Source: Shinisaurus crocodilurus
Taxonomy: Eukaryota; Chordata; Lepidosauria; Squamata; Shinisauridae
Assembly: GCA_021292165.1 (NCBI GenBank)
Contig: CM037878.1
Location: 196,911,118-196,975,117 of the forward strand
DNA length: 64,000 nt
Direction: 5' to 3'
Shown: positions 21,007 through 31,997 of the stretch, one piece after another
Position numbering within the stretch: the stretch's first letter is position 1
Layout: every line of letters begins with the position of its first letter
Made by a program: the position numbers and the translations under genes
Notes under the pieces: model-generated
The model's input: only the letters and a program-made list of their open reading frames with translations
Told to the model about the DNA's origin: nothing
Databases searched by the model: none

Positions 21007-21840
21007 TCACACATACACATGCAGAGTATGCTCCTGTACCTTCAAGAGCTTAATGGGAGGGAAAATTCCACCAGGTGTGACTTCCTGTCACCAACAGGCA
21101 GCGCTGTACTCTTAAAGGTACAGGGGCCCTATCGGGATCTGTACTAGTGATCCAAGACAAAGTGAAATAAACGTGGGGTTTAGATATCGAGAGACTCAGT
21201 GTCAACAATGAAGTCCAGTGTGTGGCTTTTGGCAAAATATTTTTGGCAGACCTTTCAGTCTGGTTGACTTAATAAAGTTGTTGTGAAGATAAATGTGGTA
21301 AGAAGAACTATAAAGCCCTTTGCTGAAAGAGGCTATGGAAATGGTGACAATCAGGCACCAAATAAGCTGTTGCTGTCACGCTATAATAGAAAAACAAGAA
21401 GCATGCAGAGCCCATACTATCAGCTGTCCTGGATCTAGGTCTGAGTCACATGATACACTCCTCATCCCTGTCAGCAATCTGTCCTTGCTCAGTACATTGA
21501 TGTGGATGAATGTGCTTTGTGAACTCGATCATCACAGAGATGACCACCAATTGGACAATTCATTCAACTGCCCCAATAGTGGAAATCATATCTATGATTG
21601 CTTAGAGCATATATCCATTTCTCCACCCAAGCATCTACTTGGGCATGTCTGGGACTGTTCTCTGATAACAATGCATTGTGTGAATATGTCCTTAGTGTAT
21701 TCCCAAGGAGGAGGTTTAATTGTGGTTTGTTTGGAGTTTTGTTGTTGCTGCTGTATTTTACTTATATGTAGGGTGGCCTCTTATGAATTGTCAAAAAAGA
21801 GGAAATACATCACCAAAAAAAGAGGACACATATTTGCATA

Positions 21841-24800
21841 TGTGCAAATATATCTGCCTTTATCTGCCGGCCCGGAGCAGGACTCAGGAGTGACTGAAGT
21901 CTGCAGCAGCCAACATCAACGCCTGGACGTGGTCACTCTCGGGAGAGGAAGGTGAGAAGACCTGGGCTGCCTTTTCCCATCCTGCCAGCCTTTCTACCAT
22001 CTTGCCAGCTGCCTGTTTTACCACCTCGTCAGCCTTCTGTCTTGGGCTGACGCTGCTGGTGGCTGGATTGGGCCCCTCTCTTGGGAGAAGCTTCCCTGCC
22101 AGCAGGAGGAGGGCGACTCCCCCAGGCCTGCCTGCCTGCCTGATTAAGACGCCTGCCACCTGGGCTTGCTGAATGCTCCGCAGGCCTTTATCTGCCGGCC
22201 CGAAGCGGGGCGGCGACGCCCCAGCGGCGACGGCCCCAAAGGGGACGACCCCAAAGGGGGTCGCCCCTTTGGGGGGAGCCACTTCGGGGGTGCTACAAAG
22301 GCAAGGGCCACCCCCCCCCTAACACTGCTATTGTTGCTCGGTGCCCTTGGTGGGGGGGATTGCTTTTCTCCCCTGTCTAGGGCCTGAGCATGTGCCTTGG
22401 AGGGGACTCATGTGGTCAAGTGGGGGGTTCTGTGGGGCCCCCGATTAGTGTAGTGACAGGTAGAGGGAGATATGGCATTGGGAGGAGGACTAGCCAGGCA
22501 AGGGGAACACAGCCCAGACACTTAATGGCTGTGCCGTGTTCCGGCTCTCCTCGCACCCGCAGGGTTGTTGGTTGCCCTATCAGCCTGCCCCCGGGTCTCC
22601 AGATGCATTGCCCGCCGGGGTACTTGGTGCAGCATCAGGGTAGACCTGAGGGCCGGGGATGGGGGGTTGCCGTGGTCTATCGGAATTCTATCTCTCTCTC
22701 CAGGCTCCCTGTCTGTCTGACTACTGGTCTGGAGTGTTTGCACCTTGTGTTGGGCCAGCGGGACAGATTAGGGATTCTGTTGGTGTACCGCCCACTCCGC
22801 TGTTCAACAGACTCCCTGGCTGAGCTGACGGAGGTGGTCTCGCTGGCGATGCTGAGGTCCCCCAGGCTGTTGGTCCTGAGGGATGTTAACATCCATGCTG
22901 AGGGCACCTTGTCTGGTGTGGCTCAGGAATTCATGGACTCCATGACAACCATGGGACTGTCCCAACATGTCATCGGCCCAACACATGTAGCAGGGCACAC
23001 TCTAGACCTGGTTTTTTCAGCCGAGCATGGAGATGGTGATCTGAAGGTGAGGGACTTTGAATCGGTCCCCTTGTCATGGTCAGATCACTACCTGCTGAGA
23101 TTTAGGCTAACGGCAGCTTTCCCCCTCTGCAAGGGTGGGGGACCTATTAAGATGGTCTGCCCCCGGAGGCTAATGGATCCGGATGGTTTCCAGAGGGCCC
23201 TTGGGGGGTTTCCGGCTGATATGGCTGGCGGTCCTGTCGAATCCCTGGTTGATCTCTGGAATAGAGAGATGACCCGGGCAGTTGACACGATCGCTCCTGA
23301 GCGCCCTCTCTGTAGTAGAGCTCGTACGGCTCCGTGGTATACCCCGGAGCTGAGAGTGATGAAGCAAAACAGGAGACAGCTTGAGTACAGGTGGAGGAAA
23401 ACTCCTAGTGGATGCAATCGAGCCCTGGTATGTGCCTATAGCCAGGTATACCTAAAGGCAGTGAAGGTGGCAAAGAGACAACATCTCACTGCTTCTATCC
23501 AATCATCTCTCTGCCGCCCAGCGGAGCTCTTTAGGGTAGTCTGGGGCCTGTTATACGCCGGCCCCAGGGACATCATCGACCCATCTGATGCCCGCTGTAA
23601 TATATTCGCTAGGCACTTCCAGGAAAAAATCCCTTGCATCCGCAGGGACTTAGACTCCAATGTTATAGCAGTAGAATCAGGAGAGGTACCCAGAGCACAG
23701 CCTGGTCTAGTTATTTTGGAGAAGTTTCAGTTGGTACAGCTCGAGGATGTTGACAAGGTGCTTGGACGGGTACGTGCAACCACGTCTGTTCTGGATCCTT
23801 GCCCCTCTTGGCTTATAAAAACTAGCAGGGAAGGAATGGCTGGCTGGGCCAGAGAGGTGATCAATGCCTCCTTGAGAGAGGGAGTGGTCCCATGCCAGCT
23901 GAAACAGGCGGTGGTGAGGCCACTCCTGAAGAAACCCTCTCTGGACCCAGAAGATCTTAACAACTTTAGGCCGGTGGCGAATGTTCCTTTCCTGGGCAAG
24001 GTCCTTGAGCGGGTGGTGTCCAATCAGCTCCAGGAGCTCTTGGATGAGACTGATTATATGGATCCATTTCAGTCGGGGTTCAGGCCTGGTTTTGGCACGG
24101 AAACAGCTTTGGTCGCCCTGTATGATGACCTATGTCGGGAGAGAGACAGGGGGAGTGCGACCCTGTTGATACTCCAGGATCTCTCGGCGGCTTTCGATAC
24201 CATCGACCATGGTATCCTTCTGGAGCGGCTGTCTGAGTTGGGGGTGGGGGGCACTGCACTGCAGTGGTTCCGCTCCTACTTGGATGGCCGGCTCCAGAGG
24301 GTGGTGCTTGGGGAATGTTGCTCGGCCCCATGGACTCTCCAGTACGGGGTTCCTCAGGGGTTGGTCTTATCCCCCATGCTATTTAATATCTACATGAAAC
24401 CACTGAGTGGGGTCATCCGGAGTTTTGGAGTGCGTTGCCATCAGTACGCTGATGACACGCAGCTCTATTTCTCCTTTTCATCTTCAGCAGGTGAGGCTGT
24501 GGATGTGCTGAACCGGTGCCTGGCTGCGACAATGGACTGGATGAGGGCTAACAAACTGAGGCTCAATCCAGACAAGACTGAGATGCTGTTAGTGGGTGGT
24601 TCCTTTGACCGGATGGAGGGTGTTCAACCTGTTCTGGATGGGGTTGCACTCCCCTTGAAGGAGCAGGTTTGTAGCTTGGGGGTCCTCCCTGAGCCATCTT
24701 TGTCACTTGAGGCTCAAGTGGCCTCAGTGGCAAGGAGTGCCTTCTACCAGCTTCGGCTGGTGGCCCAGCTACGCCCCTATCTGGACAGGGATAGCCTGGT

Positions 24801-25509
24801 CTCAGTAATCTACGCTCTGGTGATCTCTAAACTAGACTACTGCAATGCACTCTACGTGGGGCTGCCTTTGAAGACTGTTCGGAAGCTGCAGCTTGTGCAA
24901 AATGCGGCAGCCAGGCTTATTGCGGGGACCAGAAGGTCCGAGCACATTACACCAGTTCTGGCCCGTTTGCACTGGCTGCCAATATGCTTCGGAGCCGAAT
25001 TCAAGGTGCTGGTTTTAACCTATAAAGCCCTACACGGCTTAGGACCACAATACCTGATGGAACGTCTCTCCCTACCGCAATCTACCCGGACACTACACTC
25101 AACATCTGGGGCCCTCCTCCGACTGCCACCTCCAAGAGAGGCTCGGTTGGTGGCAACGAGGAGGAGGGCCTTCTCGGTGGTAGCCCCCCAATTATGGAAC
25201 AAGCTCCCCACTGAGACCCGCCTGGCGCCAACCTTACTATCTTTTCGGCACCAGGTTAAGACTTCCCTCTATGCCAAGGCATTTAATAGTTAGGAGCTCG
25301 GAATAGCACGGGGGGGGGGGAGTTGTCACCTGTAGGCTCAGTTTTGTTAGTTTTTTTATTGTTATTTTAAGCTGTGTTTTTAAAATTTGGTTTTTAATCT
25401 TTTAAACTATTTTGTATGTTATTGTTGTTTTTATGTATAAACTATTGTGAACCGCCCAGAGAGCTTCGGTTGTGGGGCGGTATATAAATGAAATGAATGA
25501 ATGAATGAA
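21841..25509 (+). mobile_element. Near-full-length L2 LINE
   Basis: The element has a GC-rich 5' region of about 550 bp, one long reading frame, a short 3' UTR, and a terminus GTGGGGCGGTATATAAATGA followed by ATGA units, the usual squamate L2 end. The phrase TTTATCTGCCGGCCCG occurs twice in the 5' region (about 21860 and 22187), suggesting a partly duplicated promoter region. It is inserted within a TAGGGTG-type transposon. Confidence 0.92.
22390..25293 (+). CDS. L2 ORF2: partial AP endonuclease plus reverse transcriptase
   Basis: The 967-residue frame encodes an L2 polyprotein that would nick DNA and reverse-transcribe element RNA. The endonuclease part shows LVYRPL, the aspartate of the GDFN equivalent (RDVNIH, D165) and SDH at 231-233. 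The N-terminal strand with the catalytic asparagine and the TETW glutamate is missing; the first 70 residues do not resemble the family, so an internal deletion or frameshift is likely. The RT part includes QAVVRPLLKKPSLDPEDLNN, FQSGFRPGFGTETAL, LSAAFDTIDH, GVPQGLVLSP (serine replaced by leucine in PQGS) and YADD at 686-689. The C-terminus carries SKLDYCNALY, LHWLP, FKVLVLTYKAL and a PQLWNKLP motif. RT may be competent; endonuclease is probably dead. The ATG at 22390 is the first in-frame one but may not be the ancestral start. Confidence 0.92.
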   Translation: MCLGGDSCGQVGGSVGPPISVVTGRGRYGIGRRTSQARGTQPRHLMAVPCSGSPRTRRVVGCPISLPPGLQMHCPPGYLVQHQGRPEGRGWGVAVVYRNSISLSRLPVCLTTGLECLHLVLGQRDRLGILLVYRPLRCSTDSLAELTEVVSLAMLRSPRLLVLRDVNIHAEGTLSGVAQEFMDSMTTMGLSQHVIGPTHVAGHTLDLVFSAEHGDGDLKVRDFESVPLSWSDHYLLRFRLTAAFPLCKGGGPIKMVCPRRLMDPDGFQRALGGFPADMAGGPVESLVDLWNREMTRAVDTIAPERPLCSRARTAPWYTPELRVMKQNRRQLEYRWRKTPSGCNRALVCAYSQVYLKAVKVAKRQHLTASIQSSLCRPAELFRVVWGLLYAGPRDIIDPSDARCNIFARHFQEKIPCIRRDLDSNVIAVESGEVPRAQPGLVILEKFQLVQLEDVDKVLGRVRATTSVLDPCPSWLIKTSREGMAGWAREVINASLREGVVPCQLKQAVVRPLLKKPSLDPEDLNNFRPVANVPFLGKVLERVVSNQLQELLDETDYMDPFQSGFRPGFGTETALVALYDDLCRERDRGSATLLILQDLSAAFDTIDHGILLERLSELGVGGTALQWFRSYLDGRLQRVVLGECCSAPWTLQYGVPQGLVLSPMLFNIYMKPLSGVIRSFGVRCHQYADDTQLYFSFSSSAGEAVDVLNRCLAATMDWMRANKLRLNPDKTEMLLVGGSFDRMEGVQPVLDGVALPLKEQVCSLGVLPEPSLSLEAQVASVARSAFYQLRLVAQLRPYLDRDSLVSVIYALVISKLDYCNALYVGLPLKTVRKLQLVQNAAARLIAGTRRSEHITPVLARLHWLPICFGAEFKVLVLTYKALHGLGPQYLMERLSLPQSTRTLHSTSGALLRLPPPREARLVATRRRAFSVVAPQLWNKLPTETRLAPTLLSFRHQVKTSLYAKAFNS

Positions 25510-25849
25510 TGCATAAAATTTGCATATGCTAATTCATATATACATATATAAATGCAAATTTAGAAATAATTAGTATAATTTAAATAGAAATGCAATACAT
25601 CTTACCATATTGGGGAAGACTGTGACCAGCTGACTTGCGTGCCTTGCCTAGTCTGCTGACCAGGTGCTGTGGATGGGCAGCTTCAAGGCCCAGATCTTCC
25701 ATCTGATGGTTCGCTATCTTTAAACTGGATCTGGACTGGGCAGCCCTTCAAAGAGGGGCCACCTTCAAAATAGAGGGCAGTCATCTGGCAGTCCTTCAAA
25801 CAGAGGACTGTCCTCTGCAAAAGAGGGCATATGGCCACCTATGAGCTGC

Positions 25850-26794
25850 TGCCAAGTATGGCTGAAAAAACATTTAATTGGTGCATTGGTAAATTCTGAA
25901 GCGCAGGCAGGAGCTCATGATGCACCCTCATTGTCATACCTCCAAAGAAAGTCCATAGCCAGGCACCCCAAGGAGAGTTCAAAAATGGAGGCAACTGTGT
26001 TCAGAAAAGATGTTGGTTCTCCACCATAACAAATGCTTTCAGCATTTTTCTGTATTTAAAAGATTAATGTACTTAGAGCTGTGTGCAAATGGCCTCTCGA
26101 AATTCTCCACCCTATTTGTGGACAGAGAAATGGGAGTGGGAGTGGGACAATTTCACCATTTTTTTCCAGGGGTGTGTCAGAAATTCTCCAACAATTTCAT
26201 ACAGGTAGGGCTCACCAATGGCAAAGGTTGTAGCATAGCTTCTTTATCCCCCCCCCCGGATCTTTTGTTTGTTTGCACCGCCACTGCCAAGTAGAAACAT
26301 CAACTGTGTTGAGAGCCTGGCCCTCATTTTGCATCCTACACAGTACCCCAAAACTAGCATCATTCCAGGGCATGGGAGTGGGGCGGGAATGCAGCCACCA
26401 CAAAAAATAATGGTCAAGAAAATTTGGAGAAAATTCTTCAAAGTTGCCTTTTATTTCTAGTGGGGTGGGTAAGAAAAGGAAAGTCTCAGGCCTTTTCTGA
26501 GAAAAATGCCTTCTGAGAAATTTTGCCTCAGCTCTAGTTGTCATTCAGAGTTCAGCACCTTCCCCAGGGTCTTCCAAACGTTAGATTCCTGAGGAGTGGT
26601 TGTGGATACATCTTGTCTCCAGTGCAGCCGCTGATAATACCACTCCATCCCTGCAAGCCCTGTAGCAGGTGTGAGGGGCGGGGCGGTGTTGTGCTCAGCT
26701 CCAGGGAAGAGACCGAACTAGTGCTCTGCCAAAATCTGACCTCCAATTTCCTGAAAGTTTTCTTCCCCCAGGAAAGAGGCTTCCATTTTTTTTC
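25850..26794. other. Non-coding DNA, no gene seen
   Basis: The stretch has several GAGAAATTCT/AGAATTTCTC-like patches (about 26100, 26180, 26430). Similar patches recur at 27680-27790 on the other side of the GC-rich element. They may be an old repeat interrupted by it. No protein family is visible. Confidence 0.4.
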
Positions 26795-27337
26795 TAGTGG
26801 TGGGACCGAGCCTTCAGCAGGTTCGTGGCTCGCTCCGGGCTCGGGGCTCGGCCCTCCACGGCGCCCGATCTCGCTCTTCAGAGCGGTGCGGAGCGTTCTC
26901 CGCACCGCTCGAGCCGCCGCCGCCACTGCCGGAGGACCCCCCCCACCCCCCCACCCCCCCGCAGCCTACCTTGTCTTGCGCACTGCCTCCGCCGCCTCCG
27001 CTGCCGCCGGAGCCACTGCTCCGTCACACTGGACCCCCGCCCGCGCTCTGTTTTGGCAGGGGGAACCAGGGCAACAGGGCTTAAACAGCCCTGTTGCCCT
27101 GGTTTCCCCCACCCAAAACAGAGCGCGGGGGTCCAGCGCGATGGAGCATGGTCCCGTCACGTCACTTCCTCTGCGCTGGAAGTGACACGACGGGACCAGC
27201 GGGCGGGGAGGCAGGCTCTCCGCAGAGCCGGAGAGCCTGCAGGTAAGCCCGCGGGGATGGCAGAGAGCCCGCACAGACACGAGCAGGCCCAGTTTGGGCC
27301 TCACTCGTGTCTGCCAGGCTACTCGGCCACATCCCTA
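26795..27337. mobile_element. GC-rich palindromic DNA element, copy I
   Basis: The left end TAGTGGTGGGACCGAGCC and the right end CTCGGCCACATCCCTA are approximate inverted partners (11 of 16). T-runs on both sides hide any TSD. The interior has a CCGCC-rich stretch, the 18-bp-arm palindrome at 27064-27104 flanked by GCTCTGTTTTGG and CCAAAACAGAGC, and a GGAAGTGACACGACGGGACC arm facing its inverted partner. A CAG|GTAAGC donor-like site lies at 27240-27248. Its modules match the larger element at 57.8-58.66 kb in inverted orientation. I infer a non-autonomous DNA transposon. Confidence 0.75.
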
Positions 27338-27339
27338 TT

Positions 27340-28555
27340 TTTCCTGCCTCATTCTCAGGGTGTTCTTTAATTTATTTTGAATTTATTTTGATGGTGTTTT
27401 TGACCTTACCTAATCACTGAGGTGGCCGATGGAACTGTTTGTTTCTTTTTCTTTCTATTATGCATCTCTCCACTGCTCTGCAGCCTCCCAGGCTGCCTGC
27501 ACTTCCTGATCTGAAAAAGCCCCATGGGAGGAATTCCCTCATAACTTGGGTGGGAAGTGCAGGAAGCCAAGGAAGCTACAGGCTGCCAGACAGATGATGG
27601 TACAATGAGAACAGAACAGTCGCTCACACTCCTCGGCCACCTCATTAGTAAGGTAAGCACAAGAACCCTGAACTCAACCCGTGAGAATTTCTCTGAAATT
27701 TCTTCTCCTTCGAATTTCTTTTCAAAAGCAATTTCTTCTCTTTCAAATTGAATGAGAATGGTCAGAAAATAGGTTGGAGAAATTTTCAGCACAGCTTTAA
27801 CCCCCACACACTGCTGACAGCCTTTTCTGCAGGAAAGGTGGGTGGGAAGAGGGGTGGAGGTGGATGCCATTGCTGAAAGGTGTGGAGAGCAACTGGCCAC
27901 TGTCCTCACAGGCTTTTCCCATGAGGAAAGGGTGTTGGACAACTCTACTACAAGGTGCTTAATGCACCTTCCAACAGCACTACTGAACCAGACATTCTCC
28001 TTACTGGCCCTTCTGTTAGGGTGGCATTCAAACAACCTCCCTCTTACAGAAAACTCTGGCACAAAAACTTTGGTTACACATGCAGCTTTTGTGTAACAGC
28101 CATTGGCATTCTGTTAAATCCCAGAAAGGAGTGGGAGAGGATTTGATATTTTTAGTATGCATTCCCTGGGGCATCTGTGGCTAACATTTTAGACAAGTTT
28201 GATCAAAGTTTCCTAATAAAGAAACTTTGTAAGGGGGAGGGGGCTCCTTTCCACAGCATACATTGTTGTAACTTTTCCAGCAACATTGATTCACATTTGT
28301 CTACAGTTTCATTTGGAAGGTTGATATTCTGATATCTCATAGCCTGCTATTTTGTGTAAACTTGTCAAGAACAAGAAGTAAGTTCCTTTGAAATCAATGG
28401 AACTCATTTCTGTCTAAACATGATTAGTATTGGGCTTAGGTTTATGCAAAAATTTCCAGTGTGCTTTATTCAAATGGTGCCCCAACCAACATGACTAGCT
28501 GTACATTTAACAATACAAGAGCACTAATCTATCATTCCCCTGATGATTCCACATG
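27340..28555. other. Non-coding DNA, no gene seen
   Basis: AT-rich sequence. A piece near 28374-28437 (AAATCAATGGAACTCATTTC) resembles half of the small CCCATTGATTTCAATGGG-type MITE at 34.0 kb. No gene was recognised. Confidence 0.45.
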
Positions 28556-28559
28556 GACA

Positions 28560-29340
28560 CGTTTTCTCGAATGAAACATAGAGTGTTCAAGGATCGGGAT
28601 ATTTGTAAGAAGACCAAAACACTGGTTTATGAAGCCATTGTATTACCAACTTTATTGTATGCCTGCGAAACATGGACTATCTATAAACGTCACCTCCAAC
28701 TCCTTGAAAGATTTCTTCAACGTTGCCTCCGGAAAATCCTGCGAATTACTTGGGAAGATAGGCGAACAAATGTCAGTGTACTGGAAGAAGCAAAGACTAC
28801 TAGCATTGAAAAAATGATCCTTCGACGCAAACTTCAGTGGACCGGTAATGTTGTTTGAATGCCTGACTGCCGTCTCCCAAAGCAGTTACTTTATTCCCAA
28901 CTCAAGGATGGAAAGTGGAATATCGGTGGTCAATATAAGAGGTTTACAGATGTTCTTAAGGCTAATCTAAAAAAATGCAATATAAACATCAAAAACTGGG
29001 AAGCTCTGGCCCATGAACGATCTAACTGGAGGTTGGCCTTTCACAAAGGTTCTATGGACTTTGAAAAAGCTCGAGTGCAAGATGAAAGGGAGAAACGTGC
29101 TAAGCGAAAAGCACGTCAAATAAATCCTTTACAGGACCATCTTCCATCTGGTAACCTGTGTCCTCACTGTGGGAAGCTGTCTAGAATTGGCCTCCACAGT
29201 CACTTACGGACCCATCGCTAGAGTCTACACAATTTTCTTTAGAATTTTCCTCCTTTTAAAATCTCCTTTTTGTAAATTTTCTTTTTTTTTTTTAATCCTG
29301 GAAGACAATCTTACTCGGTCACGAGTGATCGCCTGACTGA
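28560..29340 (+). pseudogene. Second copy of zinc-finger-tailed LINE, broken
   Basis: This copy starts at TTTTCTCGAATGAAACATAG, equal to about 14027 in the first copy, so nearly all of the RT core is lost. A TGA at 28856-28858 replaces the CGA arginine codon, a CpG-to-TpG type change. The frame then continues at 28859 to the stop at 29219-29221. A 6-bp in-frame deletion removes two residues inside the terminal zinc-finger region (CPHCGKLSRIGL). The 3' UTR has an extra T-run and the end is a TGAC tandem repeat. Confidence 0.9.
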
Positions 29341-29652
29341 CTGACTGATGGCCCGATTGGAGTCCATCCAGAGAAGAGCCTTCAGTGTGGTGGTTCCACT
29401 TCTATGGAACTCCCTGCCTCTGGAGGTCAGGCAGACTCCAACACTGTGTTGTTTTCAGTGCCTGCTGAAAACATCTTTGTTTCAGGAAGCCTTCCTTGCT
29501 GACCAGCCACGGTTTTAATGTTATCCTGTTTTTAATGCATTGTTTTTATTCCTTTATCTGCTTTATCTTTTTATTGTTCACCACCCCAGAATCTGTCTAG
29601 ATATGGAGTGGTATATAAATGCTGTAAATAAAAATAAATAAATAAATAAATA
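29341..29652 (+). mobile_element. L2 3' fragment
   Basis: The translation gives an L2 C-terminal stretch, RAFSVVVPLLWNSLPLEVRQ, then a stop, a 3' UTR, and the terminal ATGGAGTGGTATATAAATGC followed by AAAT units. It abuts the end of the preceding LINE copy directly. Confidence 0.82.
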
Positions 29653-29654
29653 AG

Positions 29655-30660
29655 CATTCCACTACAAAGGGCAGCAAGTAGTAGATATCATTTACAAAAG
29701 CATGCTCTGACTATGTGTAGGTAAAATACACACATACACACATGTTCTTCATGCGCTCTTGTCAAAGTCATATAACACATTGCATACATTTGGGTTAATC
29801 TCAGGGCAAGTTGCAAGGTTAAGCTTCAGTGTTTTTAAATTGTCCTAGAATTGTTATACCATCAAGCATTGGGCAATGGTTTTTTGCATTGATTGCCCCT
29901 GTGTCTGCTATATTGACAGAGGGATGCAATGTGAGTGTGACACAATAGCTGCCTTCTGCCTCAAGGGCATTAGTTATATTTACTTTTCAGCCACAAAGAC
30001 AATCCTAACAGTGTTGTGGTTGGCTTCATATGGAGAACAGAACTGGATAAATCCAGAAGATCTTGAATGTGTGAAAGACAAGAGATATTTTTCAGGAGAA
30101 GATTTTTCTGAAGGCGGCTTCAATCTACTTGGAATACAATGGATCTTAATGATAAGCCATTGGGAATATTTACTGTGATTCAGTGAGTAAGAGGATACTT
30201 TTGTACTTCAGGTTTTAAGAGCATAAATATTTAAATATATGCACATTTTCAAGGGCATTGTTTCAAGATGCTGAGTCTTCCGAGCACTGACTGATAAAAG
30301 AAAAATCAAGTGATTTGTTAGACAAATAATTAGAGAATAATGTGCTCTAAGAATTGTGTTAATCTAGGTCTTGCTTCAACATCGCTGTTTCTATTTAGTT
30401 AACTTGTACTAAATGTTGGATAGCATTACAGCAATTCTTTATCATAGGAAGCGTTTTCTGATCAAATGTTATTATGAAGAGCACTTTCCTGTATCAACAA
30501 ATGTGTGAATTTTAGAAACATTACCAAAAAACAAAACAAAACCAGAAAGCTTAACAGATTTCATTGTACACTTAGGGAAAGTATTATTTCATTAAGGTTG
30601 TGTTTTATTTCACTATGTTCCAATATTAGCTTCTTAAATGGGAAAAATGATTTTTACAAA
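29655..30660. other. AT-rich non-coding DNA
   Basis: Repeat-poor AT-rich sequence. A 100-codon frame at 29876-30178 has no recognisable domain and I treat it as chance. No gene was called. Confidence 0.45.
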
Positions 30661-30662
30661 TA

Positions 30663-30903
30663 CAGTCATGCCTTGGATTGAGAGCATAATTCATTGTAAT
30701 CCCAAACACTCTTATATCAAAACAAAATCCCCCCAAAAAATGTGTACAGAGATTTTTAATTTACGTAAGTCGTACTACAGTACTTGTATTGCAAGACGTC
30801 GCTTGTATATCAAGTAAAAAAAATAATTAAATAAATATTTAAAAATTTGCTTGTCTTGCAAAATGCTCTCAAACCAAGTTACTTGCAATCCAAGGTATTA
30901 CTA
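30663..30903 (-). mobile_element. Mariner-type MITE, copy 1
   Basis: TA lies at both edges (30661-30662 and 30904-30905). The left end CAGTCATGCCTTGGATTGAG and the right end CAATCCAAGGTATTACT are inverted partners. The body includes GTATTGCAAGACGTCGCTTG. Copies at 51.2 and 63.6 kb lie in the opposite orientation. A TA target and a CAGT start fit Tc1/mariner (pogo/Tigger-like) elements. It is non-coding. Confidence 0.87.
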
Positions 30904-30905
30904 TA

Positions 30906-31989
30906 TGTTTACGTGTGCTATACTGTACTCTGCATGGTCAGTGTGAGAGGGGAATCATTACTGGGCAGTTGCAGGATTCTGGGGTGTGTGCAAAATGGTG
31001 CTAATTTGTACATAATCTGCACTGCCTTGAGTGGCACAAATCGGTATTCCAGACCATAAAATTACAGAATTTATCTCTATCACTATTCTGTTGTCTAGAA
31101 ACAGAACTAGAAATGTGGTAGAGGGACTATTCAAAACTATTTAGCATTAGCCTTACTTCATTCCCTTTGAACTCAGCTGTACAGTTATTCTTTGATTTTC
31201 AGCAAGAAGAGAGGTACACAAAAATTACTAGTGAAAGTAAATTCAGATTTTAACTGAAGCAGTTCTCCAATATATGAAATACAAACTCCATTCTCTTAAG
31301 TGCTTTTTATATACAAGACATATCCTATGGTTGCCAGTATAGCAGGCTCGGAAGGTGAACTTAAATATAAATTAGCACGACTGTTATCTTTCAAAGAAGA
31401 ACACAGAACAAAATAAGAAACACGATTTTACTACTGGAAAACCTGCATCACACTATGGTACTTCATCTGTGTGCTGCCTACCTGACATACCAGCCTGACA
31501 TATTGTTAGTTAAGGTCCAAATTATTTTAGTGCAGTTCTAAAAAAAAATATGCAACAACACCCCCCCCCCCCCCAAATCTTGTAGCAATAGAAGTAACTC
31601 CAAAATTTATCCTGTATGGCTATAATAGTAAGTAGTGGAAGCAGCCGCAACCAGCTTTTGTTACAAAATTTTGAAATGGTGAATAGTCACATCATGCAAC
31701 AAATTCAGGTACAATTTTAACAGCCAACCTTGAGCCTAGAAATCCAGACCAAGCTAAAGCCAATCCCAGTGAATATTCCCCCTCTATTAGATGGTTAAAT
31801 CAAAATTTAAAATCTATGTGGCTTCCTCAGGAAAGATCCTGTCACTCTTGTCCATATAATTTAGTATAGCCGCTGTAAACTCTATCTGGATTTTTATTTC
31901 GCTCATCTCTTGTGAGAGTACATAGACCAGGTGTGAACCTTTTCTTTATTTACACTTCTGGGGCAGCCCCACACTTCCTGTATACATAC
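30906..31989. other. AT-rich non-coding DNA
   Basis: No gene or clear transposon was recognised. A poly-C run lies at 31561-31574. Confidence 0.45.
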
Positions 31990-31997
31990 CGATTTTC

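Larger units (their letters stand above)
21769..25841 (-). mobile_element. TAGGGTG-type transposon, copy C, split by L2
   Basis: The left part (21769-21840) starts TAGGGTGGCCTCTTATGAAT. The right part (about 25511-25841) resumes at GCATAAAATTTGCATATGC and ends ATATGGCCACCTA. Together they rebuild one inverted copy of the element at 5.42 kb. The L2 LINE fills the gap. TGCATA occurs at both junctions (21835-21840 and 25510-25515) and may be a 6-bp duplication from the L2 insertion. Confidence 0.82.
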
